Part shown: in pieces, positions 38,413-48,204 of the stretch
Layout: each line of letters starts with the position of its first letter
How positions within the stretch are numbered: the first letter of the stretch is position 1
Origin: Amycolatopsis sp. GM8
GTDB lineage: Bacteria; Actinomycetota; Actinomycetes; Mycobacteriales; Pseudonocardiaceae
Length of the DNA stretch: 64,000 nt
Assembly: GCF_021653975.1 (NCBI RefSeq)
Contig: NZ_JAJKFK010000002.1
Location: 1,090,432 to 1,154,431 of the forward strand
Direction of reading: 5' to 3'
Notes under the pieces: model-generated
What the model saw: only the letters and a program-made list of their open reading frames with translations
The model's database searches: none
What the model was told of the DNA's origin: nothing
Program-made: the position numbers and the translations under genes

Positions 38413-40575
38413 TCAGTGTTCGTACGCCGGGTCCGACGGGGGCAGCGGGAGCACGGGTTGCCCGTTCAAGATCTGCGTCATCGCGCCGAACCAGGTGCGG
38501 GCGGGGGTCTTGCCGCCGAACATGTTGCCGTTTGAGTTGCCTTGGGTCGCGCTGACTCTGCCGGGCCCGCCGTCGATGAGGCCGCCAACCGGGTAGTCGG
38601 GGCGGAATACCATGGCCGCCCCGGCGAGCTGGGGCACGGCCGCGACGAAGGTCGCCGATCCGCTGACGTCCGTGGTGCCGGTCTTGCCGATCATCGGCCG
38701 GTTCCAGCCGGCCGCCGACGCGGCGGCCGCCGACGTGCCCTCGGTGTCATCCTTGCTCATGCCGACGGCCATGGAGTTCGCCAGGCCTTCCGGCACGGCC
38801 TGCTCGCAGGCTACTTCCTTGACCTTCACCGGTTTTCCGTTGCGGTCGGTCACACCGCCGATCGGCGTCGGCGGGCACCAGACGCCGCCGCTCATGATCG
38901 TCGCCGCCACGTTGGCCAGTTCGAGGCCGTTCGTCGGACTCACGCCAAGGGTGAACGCGCCCAGACCGGCCTGCGCCACCCCACCGGGGCCGAAGAACCG
39001 CTGCTGCGACATTTTGTAGGCGACATTGGCGTTGTTCGGGTCGACCGGGCCACCATTCGCCGCGTTCGAGGCCATCGTGTTGCGCATACCCAGCCGCCGC
39101 GCCATGTCGGTCACGGCACCCATCCCGGCCTGTTCCTCCAGGATGACGAACCCCGTGTTCGGCGACGTCGCGAGCGCCTGCTGCAGTGACATCGACGGCC
39201 CGTAGACACCCTCGCCATAGTTCTGCAGGCAGTATGCCCATGTGCCGCGCCCGACCTGCGGGCAGCCGGGTTTCTGGCCGCTGGTGAAGACAGTCGACGC
39301 ATACGACTGTGGCGTTTGGATGGTCGCGTAGATCCCGGTCTTGTGCTGCTCCAGCGCCGCCATCGTGGTGAAGATCTTGTAGCTCGAGCCCGCACCGGTC
39401 ACATTGGACACATCCGAGGGGAGCGCGTACGTGGTCTGGCCCTTGCTCGCATCCGTGCCGTAGTCCCGGTTCGCGGCGAGCGCGATCACCTCGTGCCGGT
39501 CCTTTCCGGGACGCACCAACGACAACGTGTTCGCCACGTTCTTCTGCGTCTTGCTGACCTGCTGCTCCGCCGACATCTTGGCCTGGTGGTTCGCGTTCTG
39601 GTCCATTGTGGTGCGAATGGTGTATCCGCCGGTGTACAGGTCGTCCTTCGTCATGCCGTTGGTGAGCAGGTAGTCCTGCACGTACTGGCAGAAGAACCCG
39701 TTCTCCGGCCCGGCGCCGGTGCAGTTCGCGGCCGGTTTGGCCGGCCCGTCCGGGACGACGCCCAGCGGCTCCGTCTTGAACTTCGCCGCATCCTCGGGCG
39801 CGAGCTTCCGGTTCTCCACCATGCGGTCCAGCACCAGGTTGCGGCGCTCGGTCGCACGCTCGGGGTGGCTCCACGGGTCGTAGAACGGCGGGTTGTTCAC
39901 CATGCCGGCCAGCAAGGCGGCCTGCGGCACGGTGAGCTTGTCCGAGCTGGTGTTGAAATAGGTCTGCGCGGCCGCGCCGACCCCGTAGACCTTCCGGGAG
40001 AACTCGACCACGTTCAGGTAGCTGGTAAGGATCTGGTCCTTGTCCATTTTGGTCTCGAGCTGGATCGCGACCCGCGCTTCCTTGAGCTTGCGGGCGACCG
40101 ACTGCTCCTGCGCCTTGCGCTGCCCGGCCTCATCACCGCGATAGATGACGTTGATCAGGTAGTTCTTGACATACTGCTGGGTGAGCGTCGAAGCACCCTG
40201 CGTGTCGCCGCCGGTGCTGTTGCTGAGCGCGGCGCGGATCGTGCCCTTCCAGTCCACCCCGTGGTGGTCGTAGAACCGCTTGTCCTCGACCGAAACCAGC
40301 GCCCACTTCATCGCGTCGTTGATCTGCGACGACGCGGTCGGGATCCGGTACTGGTCGTACAGCGTGGCGATGGGGTGCCCGGCCGAATCGGTGATCGTGG
40401 TGACCAGCGGTGGCGGCACGTTGGCCAGCTCCGCGGACATGCTGTCGACCGTTTCGCTGGCCTTGTTCGAGGCGACCCCGACGCCGCCGACGATCGGGAA
40501 CAGCATCCCCGCGACGAGAACCCCCCCGAGCAGGCACAGACCGAGCAGTTTGAACAGGCCTTCCGTCTTCCGCAC
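38413..40575 (-). CDS. Bifunctional penicillin-binding protein 1A (PonA2-like)
   Basis: Class A PBP that polymerises and crosslinks peptidoglycan (720 aa, GTG start). One N-terminal membrane anchor is followed by the glycosyltransferase domain (VEDKRFYDHHGVDWKGTIRA, then GASTLTQQYVKN) and the transpeptidase domain with the active-site SSYK, SPN (ATSPNTGF) and KTGTT. A PASTA domain is not seen. The gene is divergent from whiB and followed by the phosphoesterase, as ponA2 is in M. tuberculosis. Confidence 0.95.
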   Translation of the reverse strand: MRKTEGLFKLLGLCLLGGVLVAGMLFPIVGGVGVASNKASETVDSMSAELANVPPPLVTTITDSAGHPIATLYDQYRIPTASSQINDAMKWALVSVEDKRFYDHHGVDWKGTIRAALSNSTGGDTQGASTLTQQYVKNYLINVIYRGDEAGQRKAQEQSVARKLKEARVAIQLETKMDKDQILTSYLNVVEFSRKVYGVGAAAQTYFNTSSDKLTVPQAALLAGMVNNPPFYDPWSHPERATERRNLVLDRMVENRKLAPEDAAKFKTEPLGVVPDGPAKPAANCTGAGPENGFFCQYVQDYLLTNGMTKDDLYTGGYTIRTTMDQNANHQAKMSAEQQVSKTQKNVANTLSLVRPGKDRHEVIALAANRDYGTDASKGQTTYALPSDVSNVTGAGSSYKIFTTMAALEQHKTGIYATIQTPQSYASTVFTSGQKPGCPQVGRGTWAYCLQNYGEGVYGPSMSLQQALATSPNTGFVILEEQAGMGAVTDMARRLGMRNTMASNAANGGPVDPNNANVAYKMSQQRFFGPGGVAQAGLGAFTLGVSPTNGLELANVAATIMSGGVWCPPTPIGGVTDRNGKPVKVKEVACEQAVPEGLANSMAVGMSKDDTEGTSAAAASAAGWNRPMIGKTGTTDVSGSATFVAAVPQLAGAAMVFRPDYPVGGLIDGGPGRVSATQGNSNGNMFGGKTPARTWFGAMTQILNGQPVLPLPPSDPAYEH

Positions 40576-40681
40576 GGGGCCAGCGTAGTGGGACGACTCG
40601 TGAGCTCGCCGACAAGCGGGACGAATACCATGTCGTCTGCTCCGATGCGACGTGTTCCGGTAACGAAATGTCCGCGGGATC

Positions 40682-40710
40682 TTGGCGCGGGAACCGATTC
40701 GCTCTACAGT
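40682..40710 (+). promoter_or_regulatory. Candidate sigma-70-type promoter of whiB
   Basis: TTGGCG (40682-40687) and TACAGT (40705-40710) are separated by 17 bases and lie about 69 bases before the WhiB start. The -35 and -10 each match consensus at four positions. It is in the divergent PBP-whiB region. Confidence 0.45.
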
Positions 40711-40778
40711 CCGTCAACGTCTCACGTAGGGCGCCAGGGGAGCGCCGGGCACGTGAGCCGAGTTAGGAGCTGGGGGCA

Positions 40779-41072
40779 ATGGAATCCACTGAGCGGAGCT
40801 GGCGAACGGACGCACTGTGCCGCGACACCGACCCGGACGAGCTGTTCGTCCGGGGGGCGGACCAGAACCGGGCCAAGATCGTGTGCATGGGCTGCCCCGT
40901 GCGCACCGAGTGCCTGGCCGAGGCGTTGGACAGCCGGATCAGCTTCGGCATCTGGGGCGGGATGACCGAACGTGAGCGGCGTGCCCTGCTACGCCGGCGG
41001 CCGGACGTGACGTCCTGGGCCGAACTGCTGGAGTCGGCGAAACGGGACTTCGCCGGGGCCGCGGTGAGCTAG
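40779..41072 (+). CDS. WhiB family iron-sulfur transcriptional regulator (WhiB4-like)
   Basis: 97-aa WhiB protein. The four cluster cysteines are at residues 14, 36, 39 and 45 (spacing C-x21-C-x2-C-x5-C), followed by the turn [12 protein letters not shown] and a basic stretch that contacts DNA. AGGAG lies upstream. The neighbourhood, divergent from a PonA2-like PBP and converging on two ArsA-like ATPases, is that of whiB4 (Rv3681c), a redox-sensing regulator; the WhiB4 assignment rests on context. Confidence 0.93.
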   Translation: MESTERSWRTDALCRDTDPDELFVRGADQNRAKIVCMGCPVRTECLAEALDSRISFGIWGGMTERERRALLRRRPDVTSWAELLESAKRDFAGAAVS

Positions 41073-42187
41073 GCGTCCGACGAGGAAGCGAGCCGGTCTC
41101 CGATGTCGCGGAGGCCGGCCACGTCGTGCACGTCGCTGGGCAGCGCCGGCACGCGCACGATCGGCACCTCCGGGTGCGCCCTGGTGAACCGCGCGAGCAG
41201 CCGCTCCTCGCGTTCCGCCAGCGTGACCCGGTCGGCGTGCAGCCGCAACACCGCGGTGGCCAGCGGTGCGTTCGGCTCGGCGCGCTCCGCCGCGGTGAGT
41301 GCCGCTGTCGCCGAAAGGCCGGCCAGCACGGGATGGGTGCGGTTCGCGACCAGCCCGGACAGCGGCATCGACTCGGACGAGAGCCGGTCGACGAAGTAGC
41401 TGGCCTCGCGCAGCGCGTCCGGCTCCGGCGACGCGACGACGAGGAACGCGGTGCCCTTCGAGCGCAGCAGTTCGGCGGTCTTGCGCGCCCGCTCGCGGAA
41501 CCCGCCGAACATCGTGTCGAACGCCTGCATGAACGCGGACGCGTCGGCGAGCAGCTGCCCGCCGATGATCGTCGAGACGGCCTTCGCGAACATCGTGAAC
41601 CCGGCCGACACGACCTTGCGCAAGCCCCAGCCGCCGGCCTTCGCGGGCGCGGTGAGCAGCCGGATCATCCGCCCGTCGAGCGCGCTGGAGAGCCGTGTCG
41701 GCGCGTCCAGGAAGTCGAGCGCGGACCGGCTCGGCGGGGTGTCCACGACGATCAGGTCCCAGTCGCCGGTGGCCGCCAGCTGGCCCAGCTTCTCCATCGC
41801 CATGTACTCCTGCGTGCCGGAGAACGACGTGGAAATGGTCTGGTAGAAGGGATTCGCAAGCAGCTGTTCGGCCCGGTCCGGCCCGGCGTGCGCGCGCACC
41901 ATGTCGTCGAAGGTGCGGCGCATGTCGAGCATCATGGCCCACAGCTCGCCCTTCGGATCGAAGCCCTCGACCTGAACTTGACGTGGATGGTTGCCCAGTT
42001 CGCGCAGCCCGAGCGCCTGCGCCAGCCGGCGCGCGGGGTCGATGGTGAGCACGACGGTCTGCCGCCCGCGCTCGGCCGCGCGCAGCGCGATCGCCGCGGC
42101 GGTGGTGGTCTTGCCGACCCCGCCCGAACCGCAGCACACGACCACCCGCGTCTCCGGATCGTCGATCAGCTTGTCCACGTCGAGCAT
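41069..42187 (-). CDS. ArsA/Get3-like ATPase (second of pair)
   Basis: Deviant Walker A ATPase (372 aa from [10 protein letters not shown]). [17 protein letters not shown] is the P-loop and [18 protein letters not shown] the switch II region. Its ATG overlaps the stop of the partner ATPase gene (TGATG). M. tuberculosis has the same pair (Rv3679-Rv3680) next to whiB4. Arsenite-pump function is unlikely because no arsB or metal-site cysteines are seen; roles in protein targeting or glycerol/redox physiology have been proposed for the mycobacterial pair. Confidence 0.9.
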   Translation of the reverse strand: MLDVDKLIDDPETRVVVCCGSGGVGKTTTAAAIALRAAERGRQTVVLTIDPARRLAQALGLRELGNHPRQVQVEGFDPKGELWAMMLDMRRTFDDMVRAHAGPDRAEQLLANPFYQTISTSFSGTQEYMAMEKLGQLAATGDWDLIVVDTPPSRSALDFLDAPTRLSSALDGRMIRLLTAPAKAGGWGLRKVVSAGFTMFAKAVSTIIGGQLLADASAFMQAFDTMFGGFRERARKTAELLRSKGTAFLVVASPEPDALREASYFVDRLSSESMPLSGLVANRTHPVLAGLSATAALTAAERAEPNAPLATAVLRLHADRVTLAEREERLLARFTRAHPEVPIVRVPALPSDVHDVAGLRDIGDRLASSSDA

Positions 42188-43209
42188 CAGCGCACTCCCT
42201 GCTCGACGAGGATTTCCGCGATGTCGTAGAGCGCCGCGACATCGACCCCGTCCGGGAGATCGGGAATCTCCAGCGTCGGCAGGTCGGCCTCGGCGAGCTG
42301 TTCGCGGGCACGCTGCTCGGCGGCGATCCCGATGGCGTGCTCCACGGTCTCCGCGACCAGGGCGTCCACGGTCGCCTCCGACAGCTCCAGCCCGGCCGCG
42401 GCGAGCCCGGTCCGCACCCGGGACGCGTCCACCCGGCCGTCGGCCGCCGCGTTCAGCGACCGCGCCGGCAGCCGCGGCGGGCGCACCCGGTTGACGAACA
42501 CCGCACCCGGGCGCAGGTCCGCGCCGTCCAGCTCGGCCACGGCCTCGACGGTCTCCCGCACGGGCATCTCCTCCAGCAGCGTGACCAGGTGCACCGCGGT
42601 CTCCCCGGAGTGCAGCAGCCGCACCACGCCGTCGGCCTGGCCGCGGATCGGGCCGGTGCGGGCGAGATCGGTCAGGGCCTTGGTGACGTCGAGGAACTTC
42701 ACCACGCGGCCGGTCGGCGGCGCGTCGACCACGACGGCGTCGTAGGTGTGCCTGCCGTCGGACTCGGTGCGCCCGACGCATTCCTTGATCTTGCCCGTGA
42801 GCAGCACGTCCCGCAGGCCCGGCGCGAGGGTCGTGGCGAACTCGATCGCGCCCATCCGGCGCAGGGTCCGGCCGGCGAAGCCCAGGTTGTAGAACATCTC
42901 GAAGTACTCGAGCAGCGCGGCCTCGACGTCGATGTGCAGCGCGCGCAGCTCACCACCGCCGGGCGCGGACGCGACGCGCTGCTCCGCGTAGGGCAGCGGC
43001 TCGGTGTCGAACAGCTGGGCGAAGCCTTGCCGGCCCTCGACTTCGATCAGCAGCACGCGGCGGCCGCCGCGTGCCAGCGCGAGCCCCAGCGAAGCCGCGA
43101 GCGTCGTCTTGCCGGTGCCGCCCTTGCCGGACACGAAGTGCAGCCGGGCGCGCGCGAGCTCGTCGGTCCAGCCCGCCAGGGAAATGCTCACTCTCGCAGC
43201 GTAATTCAC
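42187..43209 (-). CDS. ArsA/Get3-like ATPase (first of pair)
   Basis: 340-aa ATPase with P-loop [20 protein letters not shown] and switch region [20 protein letters not shown]. Two GTG starts are possible, at 43209 and 43191; neither has a good ribosome-binding site. With its overlapping partner it probably forms a heterodimer, each subunit supplying one nucleotide site. Divergent from the DUF4177 gene. Confidence 0.9.
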   Translation of the reverse strand: MNYAARVSISLAGWTDELARARLHFVSGKGGTGKTTLAASLGLALARGGRRVLLIEVEGRQGFAQLFDTEPLPYAEQRVASAPGGGELRALHIDVEAALLEYFEMFYNLGFAGRTLRRMGAIEFATTLAPGLRDVLLTGKIKECVGRTESDGRHTYDAVVVDAPPTGRVVKFLDVTKALTDLARTGPIRGQADGVVRLLHSGETAVHLVTLLEEMPVRETVEAVAELDGADLRPGAVFVNRVRPPRLPARSLNAAADGRVDASRVRTGLAAAGLELSEATVDALVAETVEHAIGIAAEQRAREQLAEADLPTLEIPDLPDGVDVAALYDIAEILVEQGVR

Positions 43210-43301
43210 CCGGGACTCGACGGGTGGACCGTCGGTAACAGAACGTGAGACTTCTCGGGTGGGTCGGTCACGGCTTGATCGGGTGGCTAGTCTCGGGCCT
43301 C

Positions 43302-43463
43302 ATGAGCGCCACGAAATGGGAGTACGCCACGGTTCCGCTGCTGATCCACGCGACCAAGCAGATCCTGGACCAGTGGGGTGAGGACGGCTGGGAGCTGGTC
43401 ACGGTGCTGCCGAACCCCAGTGGCGAACAGCACGTCGCGTACCTCAAGCGGGTGAAGGCGTGA
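43302..43463 (+). CDS. DUF4177 family small protein
   Basis: 53-aa protein MSATKWEYATVPLLIH..., with the DUF4177 signature of alternating aromatic and hydrophobic residues (WGEDGWELVTVLPN) and a YLKRVK C-terminus. The ATG at 43302 was chosen over an upstream in-frame start because it matches family length. Overlaps RidA in GTGA, as the equivalent gene does in mycobacteria. Function unknown. Confidence 0.85.
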   Translation: MSATKWEYATVPLLIHATKQILDQWGEDGWELVTVLPNPSGEQHVAYLKRVKA

Positions 43464-43912
43464 GCTGGCGTGCGCGCCTGACGGAGCTGGGCATCGACCT
43501 GCCCGGCGTCGCGGCCCCGGTCGCGGCGTACGTCCCGGCGGTGCGCAGCGGTTCGCAGGTCTTCACCTCCGGGCAGCTGCCGTTCGTCGAGGGCAAGCTC
43601 GCCGTGATCGGCAAGGTCGGCGGCGAGGTCAGCCCCGAGGAGGCCAAGGGACTCGCGCGCACGTGCGTGCTGAACGGGCTCGCCGCGGTGGACGCGCTGG
43701 TGGGGCTCGACTCGGTGGTGCGGGTGGTCAAGGTCGTCGGGTTCGTGGCGTCGGCCGAGGGGTTCACCGGCCAGCCCGCGGTGATCAACGGCGCGTCCGA
43801 GGTGCTGGGCGAAATCTTCGGTGAGGCGGGCGCGCACGCGCGTTCGGCGGTGGGGGTGGCCGAGCTGCCGCTCGGCTCGCCGGTCGAGGTCGAACTGATC
43901 GTGGAGGTCTGA
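43460..43912 (+). CDS. RidA family protein (YjgF/YER057c/UK114)
   Basis: 150-aa member of the Rid superfamily; RidA proteins hydrolyse reactive enamine/imine intermediates of amino-acid metabolism. The long N-terminal segment and YVPAVRSGSQVFTSGQLPFV to GFTGQPAVINGASEVLGEIF fit the family. The usual RidA arginine appears as HARSAVGVAELPLG. Coupled to DUF4177 by a 4-base overlap; the next gene begins one base after its stop. Confidence 0.9.
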   Translation: MSWRARLTELGIDLPGVAAPVAAYVPAVRSGSQVFTSGQLPFVEGKLAVIGKVGGEVSPEEAKGLARTCVLNGLAAVDALVGLDSVVRVVKVVGFVASAEGFTGQPAVINGASEVLGEIFGEAGAHARSAVGVAELPLGSPVEVELIVEV

Positions 43913-43913
43913 C

Positions 43914-44534
43914 ATGGATCCGGACATCGAAGCCGCTTGTCACGAGCTGCTGCTGCGCCTGGCCGGCCGGATGCCGGACCAGCTGCTGTGGCGCTACCGC
44001 GACTGGCTGGGTGAGGGCGCGATGACGACACTCGCGCGGACCCTCCCCAGGACTTTGCTAAAGCACAATATTGACCTCGACCAGCCGGAGTATCGCCTGC
44101 TGGTCGCGGGGCTGGTGCCGCATGGCGCCGACTGGCACCAGGTCAGTTCCACGCTTGGGGTGGACGAGACCCCCGAGAACCGGTACACATTCACGGGGGG
44201 TGCACCCGATCGGGTGAACTCCGTAGACTCAGTGTCCGCGTTGGTTCACGCAACGTTGCGGGGCCGGCCGGACGTGGGTGAGGTGCGGCAGAGCTGGCGG
44301 CATCGCGACGGTGAGGACCGGAAGCGGGTGCTGTTGATCACCGCGCTGGCCGGCCTGCCGAGGCTGACCGGTGAGCTGCAGCGGGTCCTGCGAGTGCTGG
44401 GCGACGAAGAGCCCAGCGTCGAGGTCATGCCGCCGAGGTTCGATCTCCCCGCGTACCACCGGGCCGCGCTGGCGAGTTCCGAGCTGATCTGTACCGGAGC
44501 AGTGGACACCGGGCACCGCCTCGCCGCTGCGTAA
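43914..44534 (+). CDS. Conserved hypothetical protein
   Basis: 206 aa, not recognised. No signal or membrane segment. The N-terminus is helical (ELLLRLAGRMPDQLLWRYRDWL), and a short region looks nucleic-acid or protein-binding by its basic residues (RQSWRHRDGEDRKR). It follows RidA by one base and precedes another hypothetical by 39 bases; the two share the N-terminal pattern LLLxLAGR, so they may be related in function. Confidence 0.7.
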   Translation: MDPDIEAACHELLLRLAGRMPDQLLWRYRDWLGEGAMTTLARTLPRTLLKHNIDLDQPEYRLLVAGLVPHGADWHQVSSTLGVDETPENRYTFTGGAPDRVNSVDSVSALVHATLRGRPDVGEVRQSWRHRDGEDRKRVLLITALAGLPRLTGELQRVLRVLGDEEPSVEVMPPRFDLPAYHRAALASSELICTGAVDTGHRLAAA

Positions 44535-44573
44535 CGGCTCGCTCGCCACGGGCGAGCCGCTGGGAGGAGAATC

Positions 44574-45704
44574 GTGGAGGTCCACAGTGACGCCGCTGGG
44601 CTGGGAACCGACGGGTTCGCGGTTCCGCTGCGGCTGCACAACCTGCTGCTCGCGCTGGCCGGAAGGCTGGACGACAGCGCCCTTTCCGAAGCGCGGGAGC
44701 TGACGGCCCGGGCTCGTCTCGACGAGGCCGCCGAGCTGACCACGGGCGCGCTGATCGCCGGCAAGCTGCCGGTGCGCGAGTCCGAGCAGCACGAGCTGGG
44801 GCTGGTGCTGGAGCTGAGCCGTTCCGACGCGACGCTCGCCGACCACCTCACCGTCAACGACGCCGAAGCCGACAACGGCGTGCTGCACCACTTCACCGGT
44901 GACAACCAGCCCGAGCGCGGGATCGCGGACGCGCTGGACCGCACCCTGCAGGTGCTGCCGGACGTGCGTTCGGTGCACGCGGTGTGGCGCAACACGCCCG
45001 CCGGCAGCGTGCCCGGCCCGCTGCCGCAGCGTGTGGTGCTGGTCGAGATCGGCCCCGAGGGCAACCCGCCCGCGGCGGCCTATCGCGTCGACGCGGCGCT
45101 GCGCCGCGTCGGGATCCGGGCGGTCGTCGAGGTGTCCGGCCCGGGCGCCGAGCGGGCTCGCTACCACGACCGGGCGCACGACTCGGCCGTCGCGGTGTGG
45201 CTCGCCAGCGGCTCCTCGGCATCGAGCACACCGACCAGACCGGCACCCGCGAAGGCTTCGGCCGTCGCCCGCGAGAAGCCGGGCCGCCACGTCGCGTCCA
45301 GCTCCGCGGCTGAGGAACCTCCGCCGGCACCGCCGGTGATCCCGGAGCCGGCGAAGGGGCCCGGGCACAAGTTCGGTCCGCGCGAAGAGCCGCCGGAGGC
45401 GCGCGTCGAGGCCACCACGGACCTGTCGTCGGCCGAGGTCGCGCAGCTGCGCGCGGCGCTGGCCGAGGATCCGGAGAAGGGCAAGGCGATCGCGTCCGCG
45501 ACCATCGGGTCCGGCACCGAGGTCGTCGAGATCCCGGAGCTCGACCTCAACGACCCGCAGCTGTCCGAGCGTGACCGCCAGCTCCTGCGTGAACTGCACG
45601 CTGAGCTGGCCGAGCGGGAGCGGGCGGAGGCCTCGAAGGTCCGGACCAACGGCGCGGGTGGCGAGGACAACCCGCGCTGGGTGGACGGGTTCTCCGGCGC
45701 CTGA
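44574..45704 (+). CDS. Conserved hypothetical protein with disordered central linker
   Basis: 376 aa, not recognised. A folded N-terminal half (to about residue 210) is followed by a Pro/Ala/Ser-rich linker and a charged C-terminal helix (LSERDRQLLRELHAELAERE). GGGAGGAG precedes the GTG start. No catalytic motif or membrane segment is evident. It sits between RidA and Nudix genes on the same strand. Confidence 0.72.
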   Translation: MEVHSDAAGLGTDGFAVPLRLHNLLLALAGRLDDSALSEARELTARARLDEAAELTTGALIAGKLPVRESEQHELGLVLELSRSDATLADHLTVNDAEADNGVLHHFTGDNQPERGIADALDRTLQVLPDVRSVHAVWRNTPAGSVPGPLPQRVVLVEIGPEGNPPAAAYRVDAALRRVGIRAVVEVSGPGAERARYHDRAHDSAVAVWLASGSSASSTPTRPAPAKASAVAREKPGRHVASSSAAEEPPPAPPVIPEPAKGPGHKFGPREEPPEARVEATTDLSSAEVAQLRAALAEDPEKGKAIASATIGSGTEVVEIPELDLNDPQLSERDRQLLRELHAELAERERAEASKVRTNGAGGEDNPRWVDGFSGA

Positions 45705-45725
45705 TGGCCGCGTAAGTTCCTTGGT

Positions 45726-46529
45726 GTGCGTCAACTGAGTTTCGAGCTGCCGGGCGGAATGCCGTTTTCGGACACGGAGCCCGCGCAGGCCACCGTGCCG
45801 CGGGATGCCGCGACCCTGATCCTGCTTCGCGACACCGACGAGGGCATCGAGGTCTTCCTGCAACGGCGGGTGGCCGCGATGGCCTTCGCGCCGGGGATGA
45901 CGGTGTTTCCCGGCGGCGGGGTCGACCAGCGGGACGCGGACGCGTCGGTCCGCTGGGCCGGCCCGCCGGCGAGCGAGTGGGCGGACTGGTTCGGCGGTAC
46001 CGAATCGGTGGCCAGGGCGCTGGTGTGCGCCGCCGTGCGGGAGACGTTCGAAGAGTCCGGCGTGCTGCTGGCCGGCACCGGGGACGGTGCGGTCGCCGAC
46101 GCGGCGCGCTATGCCGAAGCGCGGCGGGCGCTCGAGTCGCGTGAGGTGTCACTCGCCGGTTTCCTCGCCGAAGCCGGGCTCACGCTCCGTGCCGACCTGC
46201 TGCGACCGTGGGCGCACTGGATCACCCCCGTCCAGGAGGAGCGCCGCTACGACACGCGGTTCTTCCTGGCCGTCCTGCCGCCGGGCCAGCACGCGGACGG
46301 CGCCACCACGGAGGCCGAGTCCTCCGGCTGGCAGCGGCCCGCGGACGCGCTCGCCGACGCGGAAGCCGGACGCAGCACGCTGATGCCGCCGACCTGGCAC
46401 ACGCTGACCGAGTTGGCAGGGTTCGGTACCACCGCGGACGCGCTCGCGGCGGAACGCAAAGTCGAGACGATCATTCCCCGGCTCATCCGCGAAGGTGACC
46501 GGATCCGTGTGCTCATGGGGGACGAATGA
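45726..46529 (+). CDS. Nudix hydrolase
   Basis: 267-aa Nudix-fold protein. The domain starts DAATLILLRDTDEGIEVFLQ; the box is interrupted by an insertion, FPGGGVDQRDADASVRW ... AAVRETFEESGVLL, typical of the larger NUDT19-like/RNU group. Substrate could be CoA derivatives or another nucleoside diphosphate. Its last codons overlap the MBL hydrolase start in ATGA, so the two are coupled. Confidence 0.87.
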   Translation: MRQLSFELPGGMPFSDTEPAQATVPRDAATLILLRDTDEGIEVFLQRRVAAMAFAPGMTVFPGGGVDQRDADASVRWAGPPASEWADWFGGTESVARALVCAAVRETFEESGVLLAGTGDGAVADAARYAEARRALESREVSLAGFLAEAGLTLRADLLRPWAHWITPVQEERRYDTRFFLAVLPPGQHADGATTEAESSGWQRPADALADAEAGRSTLMPPTWHTLTELAGFGTTADALAAERKVETIIPRLIREGDRIRVLMGDE

Positions 46530-47317
46530 CACATCCCGCGTACGGCGAGTTGCGGCAGGTTTCGCCGATCGCGTCGGTGTTGCTGGAGAACAACCCGTCG
46601 TCGATGACGCTCGAAGGCACGAACACGTGGGTGCTGCGGGCGCCGGGCGCGGCCGAAAGCGTCGTCGTCGACCCCGGTTATCACGACCTGGAGCATCTGC
46701 CGAAGCTCACCGAAACCGGGCCGGTCGCGCTGATTCTGCTGACGCACCACCATCCTGACCACAGCGAGGGCGCGCCGTGGCTGGCCGGACAGGTGGGCGC
46801 GCCGGTGCGCGCGTTCGACCCGGCGCTGTGCCAGGACGCCGAGTCCTTTATGGACGGCGAGCGATTTTCGGTGGCAGGGCTGGAGATCGAGGTGCTGCAC
46901 ACCCCCGGGCACACCGACGACTCGGTCTGCTTCAGGGTCGGCGAGCAGGTGCTGACCGGGGACACGATCCTCGGTCGCGGCACCACGGTGCTCGCCGATC
47001 TCGGGTCCTATCTGCGCTCGTTGCGGCGGCTGCTCGACCTGCCCGCCGGGCTGGGCGGGCTGCCCGGGCACGGACCGGAGCTGGCCGATCTCGGGACGAC
47101 CGCGCAGGAGTACCTGGACCACCGCGAGGAGCGGCTGAACCAGGTGCGCGCGGCGCTCGAGCTGCTCGGCGCGGACGCCACCCCGCGCCAGATCGTCGAG
47201 CATGTCTACGCCGACGTGGACCGCGCGCTGTGGGCCCCGGCCGAGCACAGTGTGCGTGCTCAGCTCGGGTACCTGCGCGCGGCAGAACCAATCCGACCAA
47301 AAGAAGGCCCAAAGTGA
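46526..47317 (+). CDS. Metallo-beta-lactamase fold hydrolase (LACTB2-like)
   Basis: 263-aa MBL hydrolase. The zinc motif THHHPDHSEGA, the later HTPGHTDDS and GDTILGRGTT and the C-terminal winged helix (RQIVEHVYADVDRALW) match the LACTB2/glyoxalase-II-like group. In M. tuberculosis the equivalent (Rv3677c) lies next to crp; here about 6 kb of accessory DNA separates them. Confidence 0.9.
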   Translation: MTHPAYGELRQVSPIASVLLENNPSSMTLEGTNTWVLRAPGAAESVVVDPGYHDLEHLPKLTETGPVALILLTHHHPDHSEGAPWLAGQVGAPVRAFDPALCQDAESFMDGERFSVAGLEIEVLHTPGHTDDSVCFRVGEQVLTGDTILGRGTTVLADLGSYLRSLRRLLDLPAGLGGLPGHGPELADLGTTAQEYLDHREERLNQVRAALELLGADATPRQIVEHVYADVDRALWAPAEHSVRAQLGYLRAAEPIRPKEGPK

Positions 47318-47338
47318 TCAACCGGAAGCCGACCTACG

Positions 47339-47893
47339 CTACGCGGATGGCCGTGACTGCTGGTCGGATTGGTTCCGATCGGCACAGCATGATCTGATCG
47401 TCAATGTCACCAGGTGCGCGTACTTCAGGTGCCGCGATACCAGGACGTCGGTGGCGAAGCACGCCGCGGCCAGCAGGCGTTGCCGGTCGCGGATGAGGTC
47501 GACGCCGACTCCGGCGGGGCAGAACAGCAGTACGGAAATCGTTCTGCCGCGCGGTTTCGTCCACAGGATCGCCGGGCGCCGGCCGTCCACCGAGCTCACC
47601 CGGGTCGCCCGGAACGCGGTGCGGAGCCGGTGTTGCACGATCACCGCCCGCACCCGGCGCCAGCTGAAACGCCGCGCCGCGGGCCAGTAATACAGCGCGC
47701 CGATGATGAGCGCCACGGTCACCAGCGACCAGATCAACCCGATCTCGCGGTCGAGTTCGAGCAGGCCCCACGGCACGAGGACGAGTGCCGCGATCTCGTA
47801 GCGCCAGTGGTAAAGCGCCACCAGCGGGTTGGCGCGTTTCGGCCGGGCCAGCGCGCGCGCCAGTTCGGCGAGTTGGTGTTCGGGTTGCTTCAT
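47339..47893 (-). CDS. Membrane protein resembling mobile-element transfer proteins
   Basis: 184-aa protein from MKQPEHQLAEL. Two membrane helices (YEIAALVLVPWGLLELDREI and LVTVALIIGALYYWPAA) are followed by a soluble domain ending LKYAHLVTLTIR. The pattern resembles the N-terminal part of FtsK-type DNA-transfer proteins of actinobacterial conjugative elements, but no ATPase domain follows, so it may be truncated at its 3' end. It overlaps the upstream gene in ATGA. The mobile-element link is inference from resemblance and position. Confidence 0.55.
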   Translation of the reverse strand: MKQPEHQLAELARALARPKRANPLVALYHWRYEIAALVLVPWGLLELDREIGLIWSLVTVALIIGALYYWPAARRFSWRRVRAVIVQHRLRTAFRATRVSSVDGRRPAILWTKPRGRTISVLLFCPAGVGVDLIRDRQRLLAAACFATDVLVSRHLKYAHLVTLTIRSCCADRNQSDQQSRPSA

Positions 47894-48204
47894 GGCCGCA
47901 CCTCCCAGCGAACGCGGTCCGGCGCGGATTCGCGCGGCTGCGGGATTGGAGGTGGTTCCGGCAGATCGTGGATCACGCCGATGCCGTCGCAGGCCGCGCA
48001 GCCTTCGCCTGCGCAGGCCGCACACGCGTGCACGAGGTCCCACCGGGGATCCCGGTAGACGCGGCCCGAGCCACGGCGGCGGACCTGCCAGCCGCGTGCC
48101 TTCGCCCGTGCGTCCTCGGCGTCGAACAACCAGTGGTCGAGGCGCTCGACCAGGCGGGCGAGCCAATCTGGTCGGTCGTGGATTTGGGGACTAATCTGGT
48201 CCAT
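47890..48204 (-). CDS. Small CxxC-rich protein coupled to the membrane protein
   Basis: 104-aa protein from MDQISPQIHDRP. A helical N-terminus (WLARLVERLDHWLFDAEDAR) precedes a DnaJ-like cysteine cluster CAACAGEGCAACDGIG, likely a zinc site, and a Pro-rich tail. It overlaps the next gene in ATGA. No family is recognised; similar small proteins accompany transfer genes of actinobacterial integrative elements. Confidence 0.6.
   Translation of the reverse strand: MDQISPQIHDRPDWLARLVERLDHWLFDAEDARAKARGWQVRRRGSGRVYRDPRWDLVHACAACAGEGCAACDGIGVIHDLPEPPPIPQPRESAPDRVRWEVRP

Noticed and set aside
41069..43209. ArsA-like pair as an arsenite efflux system
   Set aside because: There is no ArsB, ArsR or arsenate reductase nearby, and the context matches the WhiB4-linked mycobacterial pair.
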